Positions 1 through 7,406 of a DNA stretch of 25,646 nucleotides are shown piece after piece. The stretch is from an uncultured Oscillospiraceae bacterium (GTDB lineage: Bacteria > Bacillota > Clostridia > Oscillospirales > Oscillospiraceae), in assembly GCA_947630345.1 (NCBI GenBank), contig CANRHF010000003.1:1-25646 (forward strand), written 5' to 3'. Position 1 is the first letter of the stretch, and each line of letters begins with the position of its first letter. The translations under genes and the position numbers were made by a program. The notes under the pieces are model-generated. The model made no database searches, was not told the DNA's origin, and saw only the letters and a program-made list of their open reading frames with translations.

Positions 1-2508
1 CAGCACATCCTCGCCTACGTTGGGGATATCCCGGGTGATCTCCTCGGGGCCCAGCTTGGTGTCCCGGGCCTCGGTCTCATGCTCTTCAATGTGGATGGAG
101 GTGAACACATCCTCCTTCACCAGCCGCTCGTTGAGCAGGATGGCGTCCTCGTAGTTGTAGCCCTCCCAGGTGACGAAGCCGATGAGCACATTCTTGCCCA
201 GGGCGATCTCGCCCTGAGAGCAGGCGGGGCCGTCGGCAATGATCTGGTCCTTTTCCACCCGCTCCCCGGCCTCCACGATGGGCCGCTGGTTGATGCAGGT
301 GCCGGCGTTGCTCCGGGCGAATTTGGTCAGATGGTAGGTCTGCACGTCCCCGGAGTCGTAGCGCACGGTGATGTCCGTGGCGCAGACGGCGGTAACCACG
401 CCGTCTCCCTCGGCCTTGATACAGACCTCGGAGTCCACGGCGGAGCGGTGCTCCACGCCGGTGGCCACCAGGGGCGTCTCCGTCACCAGCAACGGCACGG
501 CCTGCCGCTGCATGTTGGCGCCCATCAGGGCCCGGTTGGCGTCGTCGTTCTGCAGGAAGGGGATGAAGGCCGTGGCCACGGAGACCATCATCTTGGGGGA
601 CACGTCGATATAGTCGATCATGTTCCGGTCCACCTCGATGATCTCGTTGCGGTGGCGGCAGGAAATACGGCGGTTGGCGAGGCAGCCGTTTTCGTCCAGG
701 GGCTCATTGGCCTGGCCGATGTAGTAGTCGTCCTCCACGTCGGCGGTCATATACTCCACCTGGTCGGTGACAAAGCCGGTGGTCTTGTCCACCTTCCGGT
801 AGGGAGCCTCCACAAAGCCGTACTCGTTGATCTTGGCGTAGGTAGCCAGGTAGTTGATCAGGCCGATGTTGGGACCTTCGGGGGTCTCGATGGGGCACAT
901 CCGGCCATAGTGGGTGTAGTGCACGTCCCGCACGTCGAAGGACGCCCGCTCCCGGCTCAGGCCGCCGGGGCCCAGGGCGGAAAGACGCCGCTTGTGGGTC
1001 AGCTCGGCCAGAGGGTTATTCTGGTCCATGAACTGGGACAACGGGGAGGAGCCGAAGAACTCCTTGATCACCGCCGTCACCGGGCGGATATTGATCAGGC
1101 TCTGGGGGGTGACGGCGTCCAGATCCTGGACGGTCATCCGCTCCCGGATCACCCGGTCCAGCCGGGAGAAGCCGATGCGGAACTGGTTTTGCAGCAGCTC
1201 GCCCACGCAGCGCAGCCGCCGGTTGCCCAGGTGGTCGATGTCGTCGGGGACGCCCAGGCCCTCCGCCACGCAGTTGAGGTAGTTGATGGAGGCCATGATG
1301 TCGTCGGTGATGATGTGGTTGGGCACCAGCTCCGTCAGCCGGTCGGAAATGGCCTCCTCCCAGCCGTCGTCGGGCACAGAGTCCAGCATCTCTTTAAGGA
1401 CGCAGAAGCGCACCTTTTCCTTCACCCCGTAGTCCCTGGGGTTGAAGGGAACGAACTTGGACATGTCCACCATGCCGTTGGAGAACACCTTCACCCGGTG
1501 GTCCCCCACCTTGACAACGGCCTCGTTCACGCCCTTGTCCGACAGCTCATGGGCCCGGGCCCGGGTGATGATCTCCCCGGGCATCACCAGGATCTCGCCG
1601 GTCATGGGATCGGGGATGGGCTCCGCCGCCTCCTGGCCCGCCAGCCGGGACCAGATATCCAGTTTCTTGTTGAATTTATACCGGCCCACCCGGCTGACGT
1701 CGTACCGGTGGGGGTCAAACAGCAGCCCCTCCAGATGGGCAATGGCCGTCTCCACGGTGGGCGGCTCGCCAGGCCGGAGCCGCCGGTAGATCTCCAGCAG
1801 GCTGTCCTCCCGGTTCTTGCAGGGGTCCTTCTCCATGGTGGCCTTGATGCGGACGTCCTCGCCGAACAGCTCTTTGATCTGCTGGTCGGTCTCCACCCCC
1901 AGAGCCCGGATCAGGCTGGTGATGGGCAGCTTCCGGTTCTTATCGATCCGCACCCAGAGGATATCGGCGTTGTCCGTCTCGTACTCCAGCCAGGCGCCCC
2001 GGTAGGGGATAACGGTGGCGGTGTAGGTGTGCTGATCGGCCTTGTCCACCTCGTGGCCGTAGTACATGCCGGGAGAACGGACGATCTGGGAGATGATGGC
2101 CCGCTCCGCCCCGTTGATGACGAAGGTGCCGCCATTGGTCATGATGGGAAAATCCCCCATGAAGATCTCCTGCTCCTTGATCTCGTCGGTCTCGGTGTTG
2201 CGCAGGCGCACCCGGACCTTGATGGGCCGGGCGTAGGTGGCGTCCCGCTCCTTGCATTCCTCGATGGTGTACTTGGGCTTTTCGTCCATGGAGTAGTCCA
2301 AAAAGCTCAGTTCCAATTTCCCGGAAAAGTCGGTGATCACGCCCACATCCCGGAACACCTCCCGGAGTCCCTCGTCCAGGAACCACTGGTAGGAATCCTT
2401 CTGAATTTTGAGCATGTTGGGCATTTCCAGGATCTCTTTGTACTTCGCGTAGCTTTTCCGCAAGGTCTTGCCGAACATCTCGTCTTTGACCAATGCCATG
2501 GAAAACAT
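1..2508 (-). CDS. rpoB: RNA polymerase beta subunit, 5' part (runs off left edge)
   Basis: Catalytic beta subunit of RNA polymerase. The 836 visible residues begin MFSMALVKDEMFGKTLRK and read without a stop to the left edge; about one third of the usual length is missing. The fork and rifampicin-pocket region is at about 936-1060 and reads FFGSSPLSQFMDQNNPLAEL, then THKRRLSALGPGG, then RERASFDVRDVH. The usual rifampicin-contact residues (the D of MDQN, the H of THKRR, the S of LSALGPGG) are all wild type, so nothing indicates resistance. Further family blocks include CPIETPEGPNIGLINYLATY. The start at 2508 is preferred because AGAAAGG lies 5 nt upstream; an ATG three codons in (2499) gives the more family-like start MALVKDEM but has a poorer spacing. 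The gene is divergent from the LtaS-like gene and has its own promoter, so it is not directly behind rplL as in many bacteria. rpoC should follow off the window. Confidence 0.98.
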   Translation of the reverse strand, partial: MFSMALVKDEMFGKTLRKSYAKYKEILEMPNMLKIQKDSYQWFLDEGLREVFRDVGVITDFSGKLELSFLDYSMDEKPKYTIEECKERDATYARPIKVRVRLRNTETDEIKEQEIFMGDFPIMTNGGTFVINGAERAIISQIVRSPGMYYGHEVDKADQHTYTATVIPYRGAWLEYETDNADILWVRIDKNRKLPITSLIRALGVETDQQIKELFGEDVRIKATMEKDPCKNREDSLLEIYRRLRPGEPPTVETAIAHLEGLLFDPHRYDVSRVGRYKFNKKLDIWSRLAGQEAAEPIPDPMTGEILVMPGEIITRARAHELSDKGVNEAVVKVGDHRVKVFSNGMVDMSKFVPFNPRDYGVKEKVRFCVLKEMLDSVPDDGWEEAISDRLTELVPNHIITDDIMASINYLNCVAEGLGVPDDIDHLGNRRLRCVGELLQNQFRIGFSRLDRVIRERMTVQDLDAVTPQSLINIRPVTAVIKEFFGSSPLSQFMDQNNPLAELTHKRRLSALGPGGLSRERASFDVRDVHYTHYGRMCPIETPEGPNIGLINYLATYAKINEYGFVEAPYRKVDKTTGFVTDQVEYMTADVEDDYYIGQANEPLDENGCLANRRISCRHRNEIIEVDRNMIDYIDVSPKMMVSVATAFIPFLQNDDANRALMGANMQRQAVPLLVTETPLVATGVEHRSAVDSEVCIKAEGDGVVTAVCATDITVRYDSGDVQTYHLTKFARSNAGTCINQRPIVEAGERVEKDQIIADGPACSQGEIALGKNVLIGFVTWEGYNYEDAILLNERLVKEDVFTSIHIEEHETEARDTKLGPEEITRDIPNVGEDVL

Positions 2509-2587
2509 CACTGCCTTTCTTTCGGCGGAGCGCCGGAATCTGTTCGTTGATACGCCTGGTGCGGTTGTCATTTTGTTGAAAACGGGC

Positions 2588-2616
2588 TTGACTTTGCCTC
2601 CGGACTGTGGTATAAT
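2588..2616 (+). promoter_or_regulatory. Sigma-A-like promoter inside the rpoB leader, pointing away from rpoB (P1)
   Basis: TTGACT (2588-2593), a 17-nt spacer and a perfect TATAAT (2611-2616) make an 11-of-12 match to the sigma-A consensus. The predicted start is near 2623. It faces the rpoB promoter, and the next signals downstream are two tandem terminators at 2708-2754, so it may drive only a short RNA. Confidence 0.6.
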
Positions 2617-2671
2617 GCACATAGATGTAGGGATTCTGAAAAATAGCCGCACTCCCACAGTATGGAGAACC

Positions 2672-2700
2672 ATTTTATCACAGGCGGAGCGGTTTGTCAA
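2672..2700 (-). promoter_or_regulatory. rpoB promoter
   Basis: Read on the minus strand, TTGACA (2700-2695), a 17-nt spacer and TAAAAT (2677-2672) form a near-consensus sigma-A promoter. The expected start is near 2665, which gives a leader of about 157 nt before the rpoB start. Confidence 0.8.
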
Positions 2701-2707
2701 TCTTTTT

Positions 2708-2731
2708 TCCGGGCTTGGCCCGGATTTTTTT
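2708..2731 (+). terminator. Intrinsic terminator between P1 and the LtaS-like gene
   Basis: TCCGGGC (2708-2714), loop TTG, GCCCGGA (2718-2724), then seven T. It is oriented rightward, and the only promoter seen upstream on this strand is P1. Confidence 0.65.
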
Positions 2732-2732
2732 G

Positions 2733-2760
2733 CCTCCGGAGAGCTTTCCGGAGGGTTTCT
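2733..2760 (+). terminator. Second tandem hairpin, terminator-like
   Basis: CCTCCGGA (2733-2740) pairs perfectly with TCCGGAGG (2747-2754) around a 6-nt loop and is followed by GTTTCTTT. The U-tract is interrupted, so it is weaker than the hairpin just before it. Together they would insulate the LtaS-like gene from P1. Confidence 0.45.
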
Positions 2761-2774
2761 TTACACTTTTTTTC

Positions 2775-2803
2775 TTGCATATTCTGTCAACTTGGCGTAT
2801 AAT
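2775..2803 (+). promoter_or_regulatory. Promoter of the LtaS-like gene (P2)
   Basis: TTGCAT (2775-2780), a 17-nt spacer and TATAAT (2798-2803) lie downstream of the tandem terminators. The predicted start is near 2810, giving a leader of about 30 nt. Confidence 0.65.
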
Positions 2804-2839
2804 TTAAGGGAATACCAAGAAAAGAAACGAGGGATTCCC

Positions 2840-5443
2840 ATGGACCCTGACCGTGACGCACTTTTTTCCCAGGAAGAGCGCAGCACTGACGATATTTTAA
2901 CGGAGATCGACCGCCTGCTGGCGGGGATCGACGGCGCCCCCGAGGCGGAAGGGGATAGCTCCGCTTTCGATTTTTGGGAGGAGGAAACCCCCGCCGCTTT
3001 TGAAAAGCGGCCGCCTGATGATCAGGCCCCGGCGCCCGACGATCCGGTGGATGACACCCTGCTGTCCCTTCTGGGGATGGAGCCGGGGGCGGCGGAAGCC
3101 CCGGAGCCGGAGGAACCGGATGCCGGGGCGGAGATGCTGGACTCAGTGGAGCCCGCCCCGGAAGAACCGGCGCTTGAAGAACCGGCGCCGGAGGAGCCCG
3201 CGCCGGACGTTCCTTCCCCCATGCCGGAACCTACGGAGGAGCCGGATCGTCCTACCCAGCTGTTCCCCGAGGCCGAGGAGGAAGGGCCCTCTGAGCCCCC
3301 CGCTCCAACGCCCCAGGAGCACCCGGAGGGAACCAAAAAGCCGCCCGCTTCCCGGAAGAAGGGCCCGGAAGCCGCCCCTTCCCAGCCCCAGCGGGCGACG
3401 GTAGCCGGCGCTCCCCGGCAGCGGAAAAAGCGGAAAAAATACCTCAACCGCTGGTATCTTTTACTGGCGGTCTGGCTGGCGGGCTTTTTCCCCGAGCTGG
3501 TGCTCCATATTGCCACCGCCACCGGCCCGAAGACGCTGTTCAACCCCGGACTGGTGATGCCCCTGCTCTTTTCCGGCGTCCCGGTTCTGCTCCTGTTCGC
3601 GCTGACGCTGGTGATCCCCAGCAGGCGGGCCAATCACATCCTGCTCACGGTGTACAGCACGTTGGTCCTGGTGTTCTGCGCCTCCCAGCTGGTTTACTCC
3701 CGGATCTTCAACAACAGCTTTTACTCCGCCTACTCCCTTTTAAACGGCGGGCAGGTATTTGAGGGCCAGTTTAACGCCACCATTTTCAGCGAGATCGGGA
3801 AGGCCCTGCCCCTGATCCTTCTGATGGCGGTTCCGGTTTTGCTGCTGGCGTTTCTCGCGCCCAGATTCTTCTCCTTCAAACCCCTGAAAAAGCGCCGGTT
3901 CGCCCTGCTGCCCGCGGTATTGGCGGTGGCCTTGCAGCTGCTGGCGGTGGCGATCCTGCCGGTCTTCGGAACCGGGGATCACAGCGCCTACGATCTGTAC
4001 CACAACAGCACCGACCCCTACGCCGGCGTCAACATGCTGGGGGCCGTCACCTCCCTGCGGGTGGATCTGACCCGGCTGCTGACCCACTACACCCCCAAGG
4101 GCAGCATCCATCTGGACCCGACGCCCTCCGGCACCTCCGAGCCTACGGGCGCCGTTTCGGCCAACCCCGTCCAAACCACCGGCGCCGCCTCCCAGGAGAC
4201 CGGGCTCAACGTGCTGGACTTCGATTTCAACTCCATGGCCAGCCGGATCATGGACGAGGATCTGCGGGATATGTACCTGTTCTTCGCCCAGCGGACCCCC
4301 AGCAGCAAGAACGACCACACCGGTATGTTCAAGGGGTGCAACCTGATCCTCATCTGTGCCGAGGCCTTCGACGAGCTGGCCGTCAGCCCCACCCGGACCC
4401 CTACCTTATATAAGCTCATGCACGAGGGGATCTACTTCTCCAATTACTATGTCTCCGACTGGGGCACCTCCACCACCGACGGAGAGTACGCCTTCCTCAC
4501 CGGCACCGTCCCCGAGGCCGGCGCCTGGAGCTTTGAGCGCTCCGCCAAGTACGGCAACGCCATGCCCCTGACCATGTCCCGGCAGCTGCTGGCGCAGGGC
4601 TACAACGCCTACGCCTTCCACGGCCATGACTACGATTATTACAGCCGGAACGAATATCTGGAAAACCTGGGCTTTGTGTACAAGGCCCACGGCCAGGGGC
4701 TGGAGGTGGACTACACCTGGCCCGAGTCCGATATTGAGGTGATCGACAAGACCACAGGAGATTATGTAAACAACGAGCCCTTCGTCACCTATTATATGAC
4801 CATCTCCGGCCACCGGGAGTTCAATTTCTCCGATAACTATATCTGCTACAAGAATAAGGATCTGGTAGCGGACGAGCCCTACAGCTCCCATGTCCAGGCA
4901 TACCTGGCCTGCCAGCTGGAGCTGGAAAAGAGCATGGAGCTGCTGTTGCAGCGGCTGGAGGAGGCCGGGGTCCTGGAAAACACCGTCATCGTCCTCACCG
5001 CCGATCACTATCCCAACGGTCTGACGGACGAGGAGATGTCCGAGCTGGCCGGTCACGAGATCAGCGACAACTTTGGCCGGTTCCGCAACGGCGCGTTCAT
5101 TTACAAGGCCGGCATGACCCCCGAGACCGTGGACGCCCCTTCCAGCCACCTGGATCTGCTGCCCACCTTGAGCAACCTCTTCGGCCTGGATTTTGACTCC
5201 CGGCTCTATATGGGCAGGGACGTGTTCTCCGACGCGGAGCCCTTCGTCATGTTCCGGGACCGGAGCTGGATCACCGATCTGGCCTGCTACAATTCCAACA
5301 CCGGCGAGGTGACGAATTACACCGACACCCCGGTGAGCGAGGAGTATATCCAGCAGAAGCACAACGACCTGTCCAACCGGTTCACCGTGTCCACCTGGAT
5401 TTTGGAAAACGATTTCTGGAGGCAGCTGTTCGGAGACGAATAA
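2840..5443 (+). CDS. LtaS-type phosphoglycerol transferase/sulfatase-fold membrane protein with acidic N-terminal extension
   Basis: 867 residues. The family (LtaS, alkaline phosphatase/sulfatase superfamily) transfers glycerol phosphate from phosphatidylglycerol outside the membrane. Residues 1 to ~190 are predicted cytoplasmic and disordered, rich in Glu and Pro, with EEPA-type repeats and then a basic patch (QRKKRKK). Five membrane segments follow between about 200 and 380, then a Ser/Thr-rich linker, then the extracytoplasmic enzyme domain from about residue 500. Candidate catalytic and metal residues are E508 (in ICAEAFDE), T545 (in STTDGEY, matching the Thr nucleophile of Staphylococcus aureus LtaS) and D722-H723 (in TADHYPNG). 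The start at 2840 has AGGGA 5 nt upstream and follows promoter P2; the open frame extends back to 2468 but that part crosses the promoters and terminators. Whether it polymerises lipoteichoic acid or only primes or decorates another polymer cannot be told from sequence. Confidence 0.88.
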   Translation: MDPDRDALFSQEERSTDDILTEIDRLLAGIDGAPEAEGDSSAFDFWEEETPAAFEKRPPDDQAPAPDDPVDDTLLSLLGMEPGAAEAPEPEEPDAGAEMLDSVEPAPEEPALEEPAPEEPAPDVPSPMPEPTEEPDRPTQLFPEAEEEGPSEPPAPTPQEHPEGTKKPPASRKKGPEAAPSQPQRATVAGAPRQRKKRKKYLNRWYLLLAVWLAGFFPELVLHIATATGPKTLFNPGLVMPLLFSGVPVLLLFALTLVIPSRRANHILLTVYSTLVLVFCASQLVYSRIFNNSFYSAYSLLNGGQVFEGQFNATIFSEIGKALPLILLMAVPVLLLAFLAPRFFSFKPLKKRRFALLPAVLAVALQLLAVAILPVFGTGDHSAYDLYHNSTDPYAGVNMLGAVTSLRVDLTRLLTHYTPKGSIHLDPTPSGTSEPTGAVSANPVQTTGAASQETGLNVLDFDFNSMASRIMDEDLRDMYLFFAQRTPSSKNDHTGMFKGCNLILICAEAFDELAVSPTRTPTLYKLMHEGIYFSNYYVSDWGTSTTDGEYAFLTGTVPEAGAWSFERSAKYGNAMPLTMSRQLLAQGYNAYAFHGHDYDYYSRNEYLENLGFVYKAHGQGLEVDYTWPESDIEVIDKTTGDYVNNEPFVTYYMTISGHREFNFSDNYICYKNKDLVADEPYSSHVQAYLACQLELEKSMELLLQRLEEAGVLENTVIVLTADHYPNGLTDEEMSELAGHEISDNFGRFRNGAFIYKAGMTPETVDAPSSHLDLLPTLSNLFGLDFDSRLYMGRDVFSDAEPFVMFRDRSWITDLACYNSNTGEVTNYTDTPVSEEYIQQKHNDLSNRFTVSTWILENDFWRQLFGDE

Positions 5444-5503
5444 CTGGGGCCTTTTCCGCGAATTTTCTGGTTTTCTGGTTTTTCCCGGCGATAACAAACG
5501 GAC

Positions 5504-5548
5504 CATCGGGCAACCTATCCTAAAAGGAGAGGTTGCCCGATGTTTTTT
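5504..5548 (+). terminator. Terminator-like hairpin containing the RBS and start codon of the next gene
   Basis: CATCGGGCAACCTATCC (5504-5520), loop TAAAA (5521-5525), GGAGAGGTTGCCCGATG (5526-5542), then TTTTTT (5543-5548). The arms are complementary at 16 of 17 positions. The right arm carries the Shine-Dalgarno GGAGAGG and ends in the ATG of the 134-residue gene. It looks like the terminator of the LtaS-like gene, yet it also sequesters the next gene's start. Confidence 0.85.
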
Positions 5549-5944
5549 CAAAAAATCGTATTAAGTCTGGCAGTGGCCCTGGGGCTGTGCGGCGTCTGCT
5601 GCCCCCGGGAGACGGCCCGGTCGCTTCCCCAGGTCGTCCGCGTCAGCGTGGAATCCAGCCTGGACGGGACCTTCCTCCAACGGGAGTATACGGAAAGCCC
5701 CAAAATGGAAGCGATCCTCAACTATCTGCGGGCCATTCAGACCCTTCCGCCCCCCGTGGACACCGGAGGGCCGCCTACGGGCGCGTGCCAGTTCACCCTG
5801 ACGCTCTCCAACGGGGAGCAGCGGGTGTATTTTCAGCGCTCCAACCGCTACCTGCGGAAGGACGGCGGCCCCTGGCAGACGGTCAATCCCGCCCCCGCCC
5901 CCGATCTGCGGACCCTGCTGGAGCGGACCCCCAGCGACGGATAA
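5540..5944 (+). CDS. Small secreted protein of unknown function
   Basis: 134 residues, family not recognised. Residues 1 to ~21 form a signal peptide (MFFQKIVLSLAVALGLCGVC). The cysteines at its end do not make a canonical lipobox, so a lipoprotein is possible but unsupported. The remainder is a small soluble domain that looks beta-rich (FTLTLSNGEQRVYFQRSNRY) with a Pro-rich tail. The start at 5540 is fixed by GGAGAGG 7 nt upstream and by the signal peptide directly behind it; no other in-frame ATG keeps the signal. The odd point is that both RBS and ATG lie in the right arm of a strong hairpin followed by six T. No convincing promoter is seen between the LtaS-like stop and this gene, so expression may need read-through. 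Its own strong terminator follows directly. Confidence 0.75.
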   Translation: MFFQKIVLSLAVALGLCGVCCPRETARSLPQVVRVSVESSLDGTFLQREYTESPKMEAILNYLRAIQTLPPPVDTGGPPTGACQFTLTLSNGEQRVYFQRSNRYLRKDGGPWQTVNPAPAPDLRTLLERTPSDG

Positions 5945-5950
5945 ACGGCA

Positions 5951-5986
5951 AGAAGCGGAAGCGCGGCGCCGCTTCCGCTTCTTTTT
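5951..5986 (+). terminator. Terminator of the small secreted protein gene
   Basis: AGAAGCGGAAGCG (5951-5963) and CGCTTCCGCTTCT (5970-5982) form a perfect 13-bp stem with a 6-nt loop, followed by a T-run to 5986. It is rightward only: the minus-strand side has no U-tract. Confidence 0.85.
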
Positions 5987-6009
5987 GGCGGCCCCATGCT
6001 GGGGCCGCC
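5987..6009. repeat. GC-rich perfect inverted repeat between convergent genes
   Basis: GGCGGCCCC (5987-5995), loop ATGCT, GGGGCCGCC (6001-6009). It lies between the rightward terminator and the end of citXG and has no U-tract in either direction. It may stop leftward transcription or protect the 3' end of the citC-citXG mRNA; no other citXG terminator is evident. Confidence 0.5.
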
Positions 6010-6035
6010 GCCGATTTTCGGGAAAATCCGCTCCG

Positions 6036-7394
6036 TCATTCCGGCGCGTTTTCCATAGACGGGCCAAAGTGCAGAAAATAGGTGATGGCCAGCAGGTCGG
6101 CGCAGCCGCCGGGGGAGAGATTCCGGCGGATCATGGCCCGGTCCAACGCCTCCAGGGCGGTCCGGTCCGGGATGGGTCCGGAAATTTGGGCCGCCTGGGC
6201 CGCCGCCCAGGCCTGACCCGCCGCCCCGCCCCGGGCAAAGAGATTGGTATCCTCCACCCGGGCCATCAGGGCGCACAGGGCCGCCAGACCCGCCTGCTCC
6301 AAATCCCCGCCGGCGGCCAGGGCCGCCTCCATAGCGGGCAGGCCGATTTCCCGGATGGAGGGCAGGCCCGCCGCCAACTCCCCCCGGATCCCCCGGCGAC
6401 CGGTCGCCCGATAGAGCCGTGCGCCGGCGGTTTCCGGCAGGGCCGCTTCCATGGCGGCGAAGTCCGCCGCCACTGCCGCCCGGCACAGCTGGGCCGCCAT
6501 GTCTAGAATTGCCTCTGCCCCGGCCCAGGACCGCTCCGGCGTCCACAGCCGCCCGGCGGCGGCGCAGACCGTTCCCAGGGAGAAAATCGCTCCCTTATGG
6601 GTGTTGACGCCCCCGGTGGCGGAGAGCATGGTCCGTTCCGCCGCCAATCCGGCTCTGCGAAGTCGGGCAAAGGCCCATTCCGGGGGCCGCTCCCGGGTAC
6701 TTCTTCCCAGCTCCGCCGCCTGGCGGAAATAGGGGGCCAAGGCCGCAGCGCTGTCCAGAAAGGTAAACAGATCCATATCTGAATGGCTGCCGCTGTTGGC
6801 CCGGTCCACCAGCCCGGGCTTGGGGGTGGCGCAGACCTCATACAGAAGAGCCCGGACGGCCTGGGCGGCCATCGTCTCCCGGTCCTTCCCCCAAAAATAA
6901 TCCGTCAAAAGAACCCTGGTCTTCGCTTGCAGCTCCGCCACCGGATGGACCCGGCGGGAGGCGCAGCCCCGGCCCGGGGCGCCGCAGATCAGGCAGGGCC
7001 GGGGCGGAAGGCCCAGGTCCTCCCGGCTCAGGCTCTCACCGGCTGTCACCACATCCAGGTCAAATAGGCGTCCTAAATCGTCCTCGTCCTCCAAATCGAC
7101 GCATATTTCCTTTAGTTCTTTGGCTTCTCCCTCCACCGCCAGAAGCGCCTCGCAGCCGGTGACGGCGTCCGTAAGCGCCCGGCGGAGAACCGTCTTCTTT
7201 TGTTCCGCCAGGGCATCCTCCAGCCGGGAAAGGCCCTCCCGGAAAGCCCGGCGGATCAGCGGGCCGTTTTTCACCGGCCCCGCGATATTCATGCAAAAGC
7301 TGATCACCGGCGCCCCGGTTTGGGTAAGCAAGGCCTGCTGGGCGGCCGCCCGGCGCTCCCGGGCCTCCAGGACCTGATCAAGCGTTACTTCCAT
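6036..7394 (-). CDS. citXG: CitX-CitG fusion: apo-citrate lyase prosthetic group transferase / triphosphoribosyl-dephospho-CoA synthase
   Basis: 452 residues. The N-terminal ~170 residues match CitX, which attaches the phosphoribosyl-dephospho-CoA group to the acyl carrier CitD; the family Cys/His/Arg-rich block is RPCLICGAPGRGCASRRVHP. From about residue 175 it matches CitG, which makes that prosthetic-group precursor from ATP and dephospho-CoA; diagnostic blocks are TPKPGLVDRANSGSHSDMD and SATGGVNTHKGAIFSLG. Both halves look intact. Separate CitX and CitG proteins and natural fusions are both known. The start at 7394 has AAAGGAG about 8 nt upstream, and that RBS overlaps the citC stop codon; only 12 nt separate the two genes, so they are co-transcribed. 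Confidence 0.93.
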   Translation of the reverse strand: MEVTLDQVLEARERRAAAQQALLTQTGAPVISFCMNIAGPVKNGPLIRRAFREGLSRLEDALAEQKKTVLRRALTDAVTGCEALLAVEGEAKELKEICVDLEDEDDLGRLFDLDVVTAGESLSREDLGLPPRPCLICGAPGRGCASRRVHPVAELQAKTRVLLTDYFWGKDRETMAAQAVRALLYEVCATPKPGLVDRANSGSHSDMDLFTFLDSAAALAPYFRQAAELGRSTRERPPEWAFARLRRAGLAAERTMLSATGGVNTHKGAIFSLGTVCAAAGRLWTPERSWAGAEAILDMAAQLCRAAVAADFAAMEAALPETAGARLYRATGRRGIRGELAAGLPSIREIGLPAMEAALAAGGDLEQAGLAALCALMARVEDTNLFARGGAAGQAWAAAQAAQISGPIPDRTALEALDRAMIRRNLSPGGCADLLAITYFLHFGPSMENAPE

Positions 7395-7406
7395 GGCCTC
7401 ACTCCT

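Larger units (their letters stand above)
2623..2733 (+). ncRNA. Possible short RNA from P1, antisense to the start of the rpoB leader
   Basis: Inferred only: P1 would start near 2623, and an intrinsic terminator ends at its U-tract at 2725-2731, giving an RNA of about 105-110 nt. It would overlap the first ~43 nt of the rpoB leader (2623-2665) in antisense. No convincing ORF with a ribosome binding site is seen in it, and no known RNA family was recognised. Confidence 0.25.

Noticed and set aside
936..1060. Rifampicin-resistance substitution in rpoB
   Set aside because: The key Asp, His and Ser contact residues are all wild type in the translated region.
79..2550. 823-codon open frame on the plus strand over rpoB
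   Set aside because: It is the antisense of rpoB; the minus strand gives a textbook beta subunit through the same bases, and the plus-strand product is a low-complexity Gly/His/Leu/Val protein with no family.
2468..2839. N-terminal extension of the LtaS-like frame back to 2468
   Set aside because: It runs through the rpoB start, three promoters and two terminators; ATG 2840 has the proper RBS and follows promoter P2.
5540..5610. Lipoprotein signal in the small secreted protein
   Set aside because: The cysteines near residues 17-21 are not preceded by a convincing [LVI][ASTVI][GAS] lipobox.
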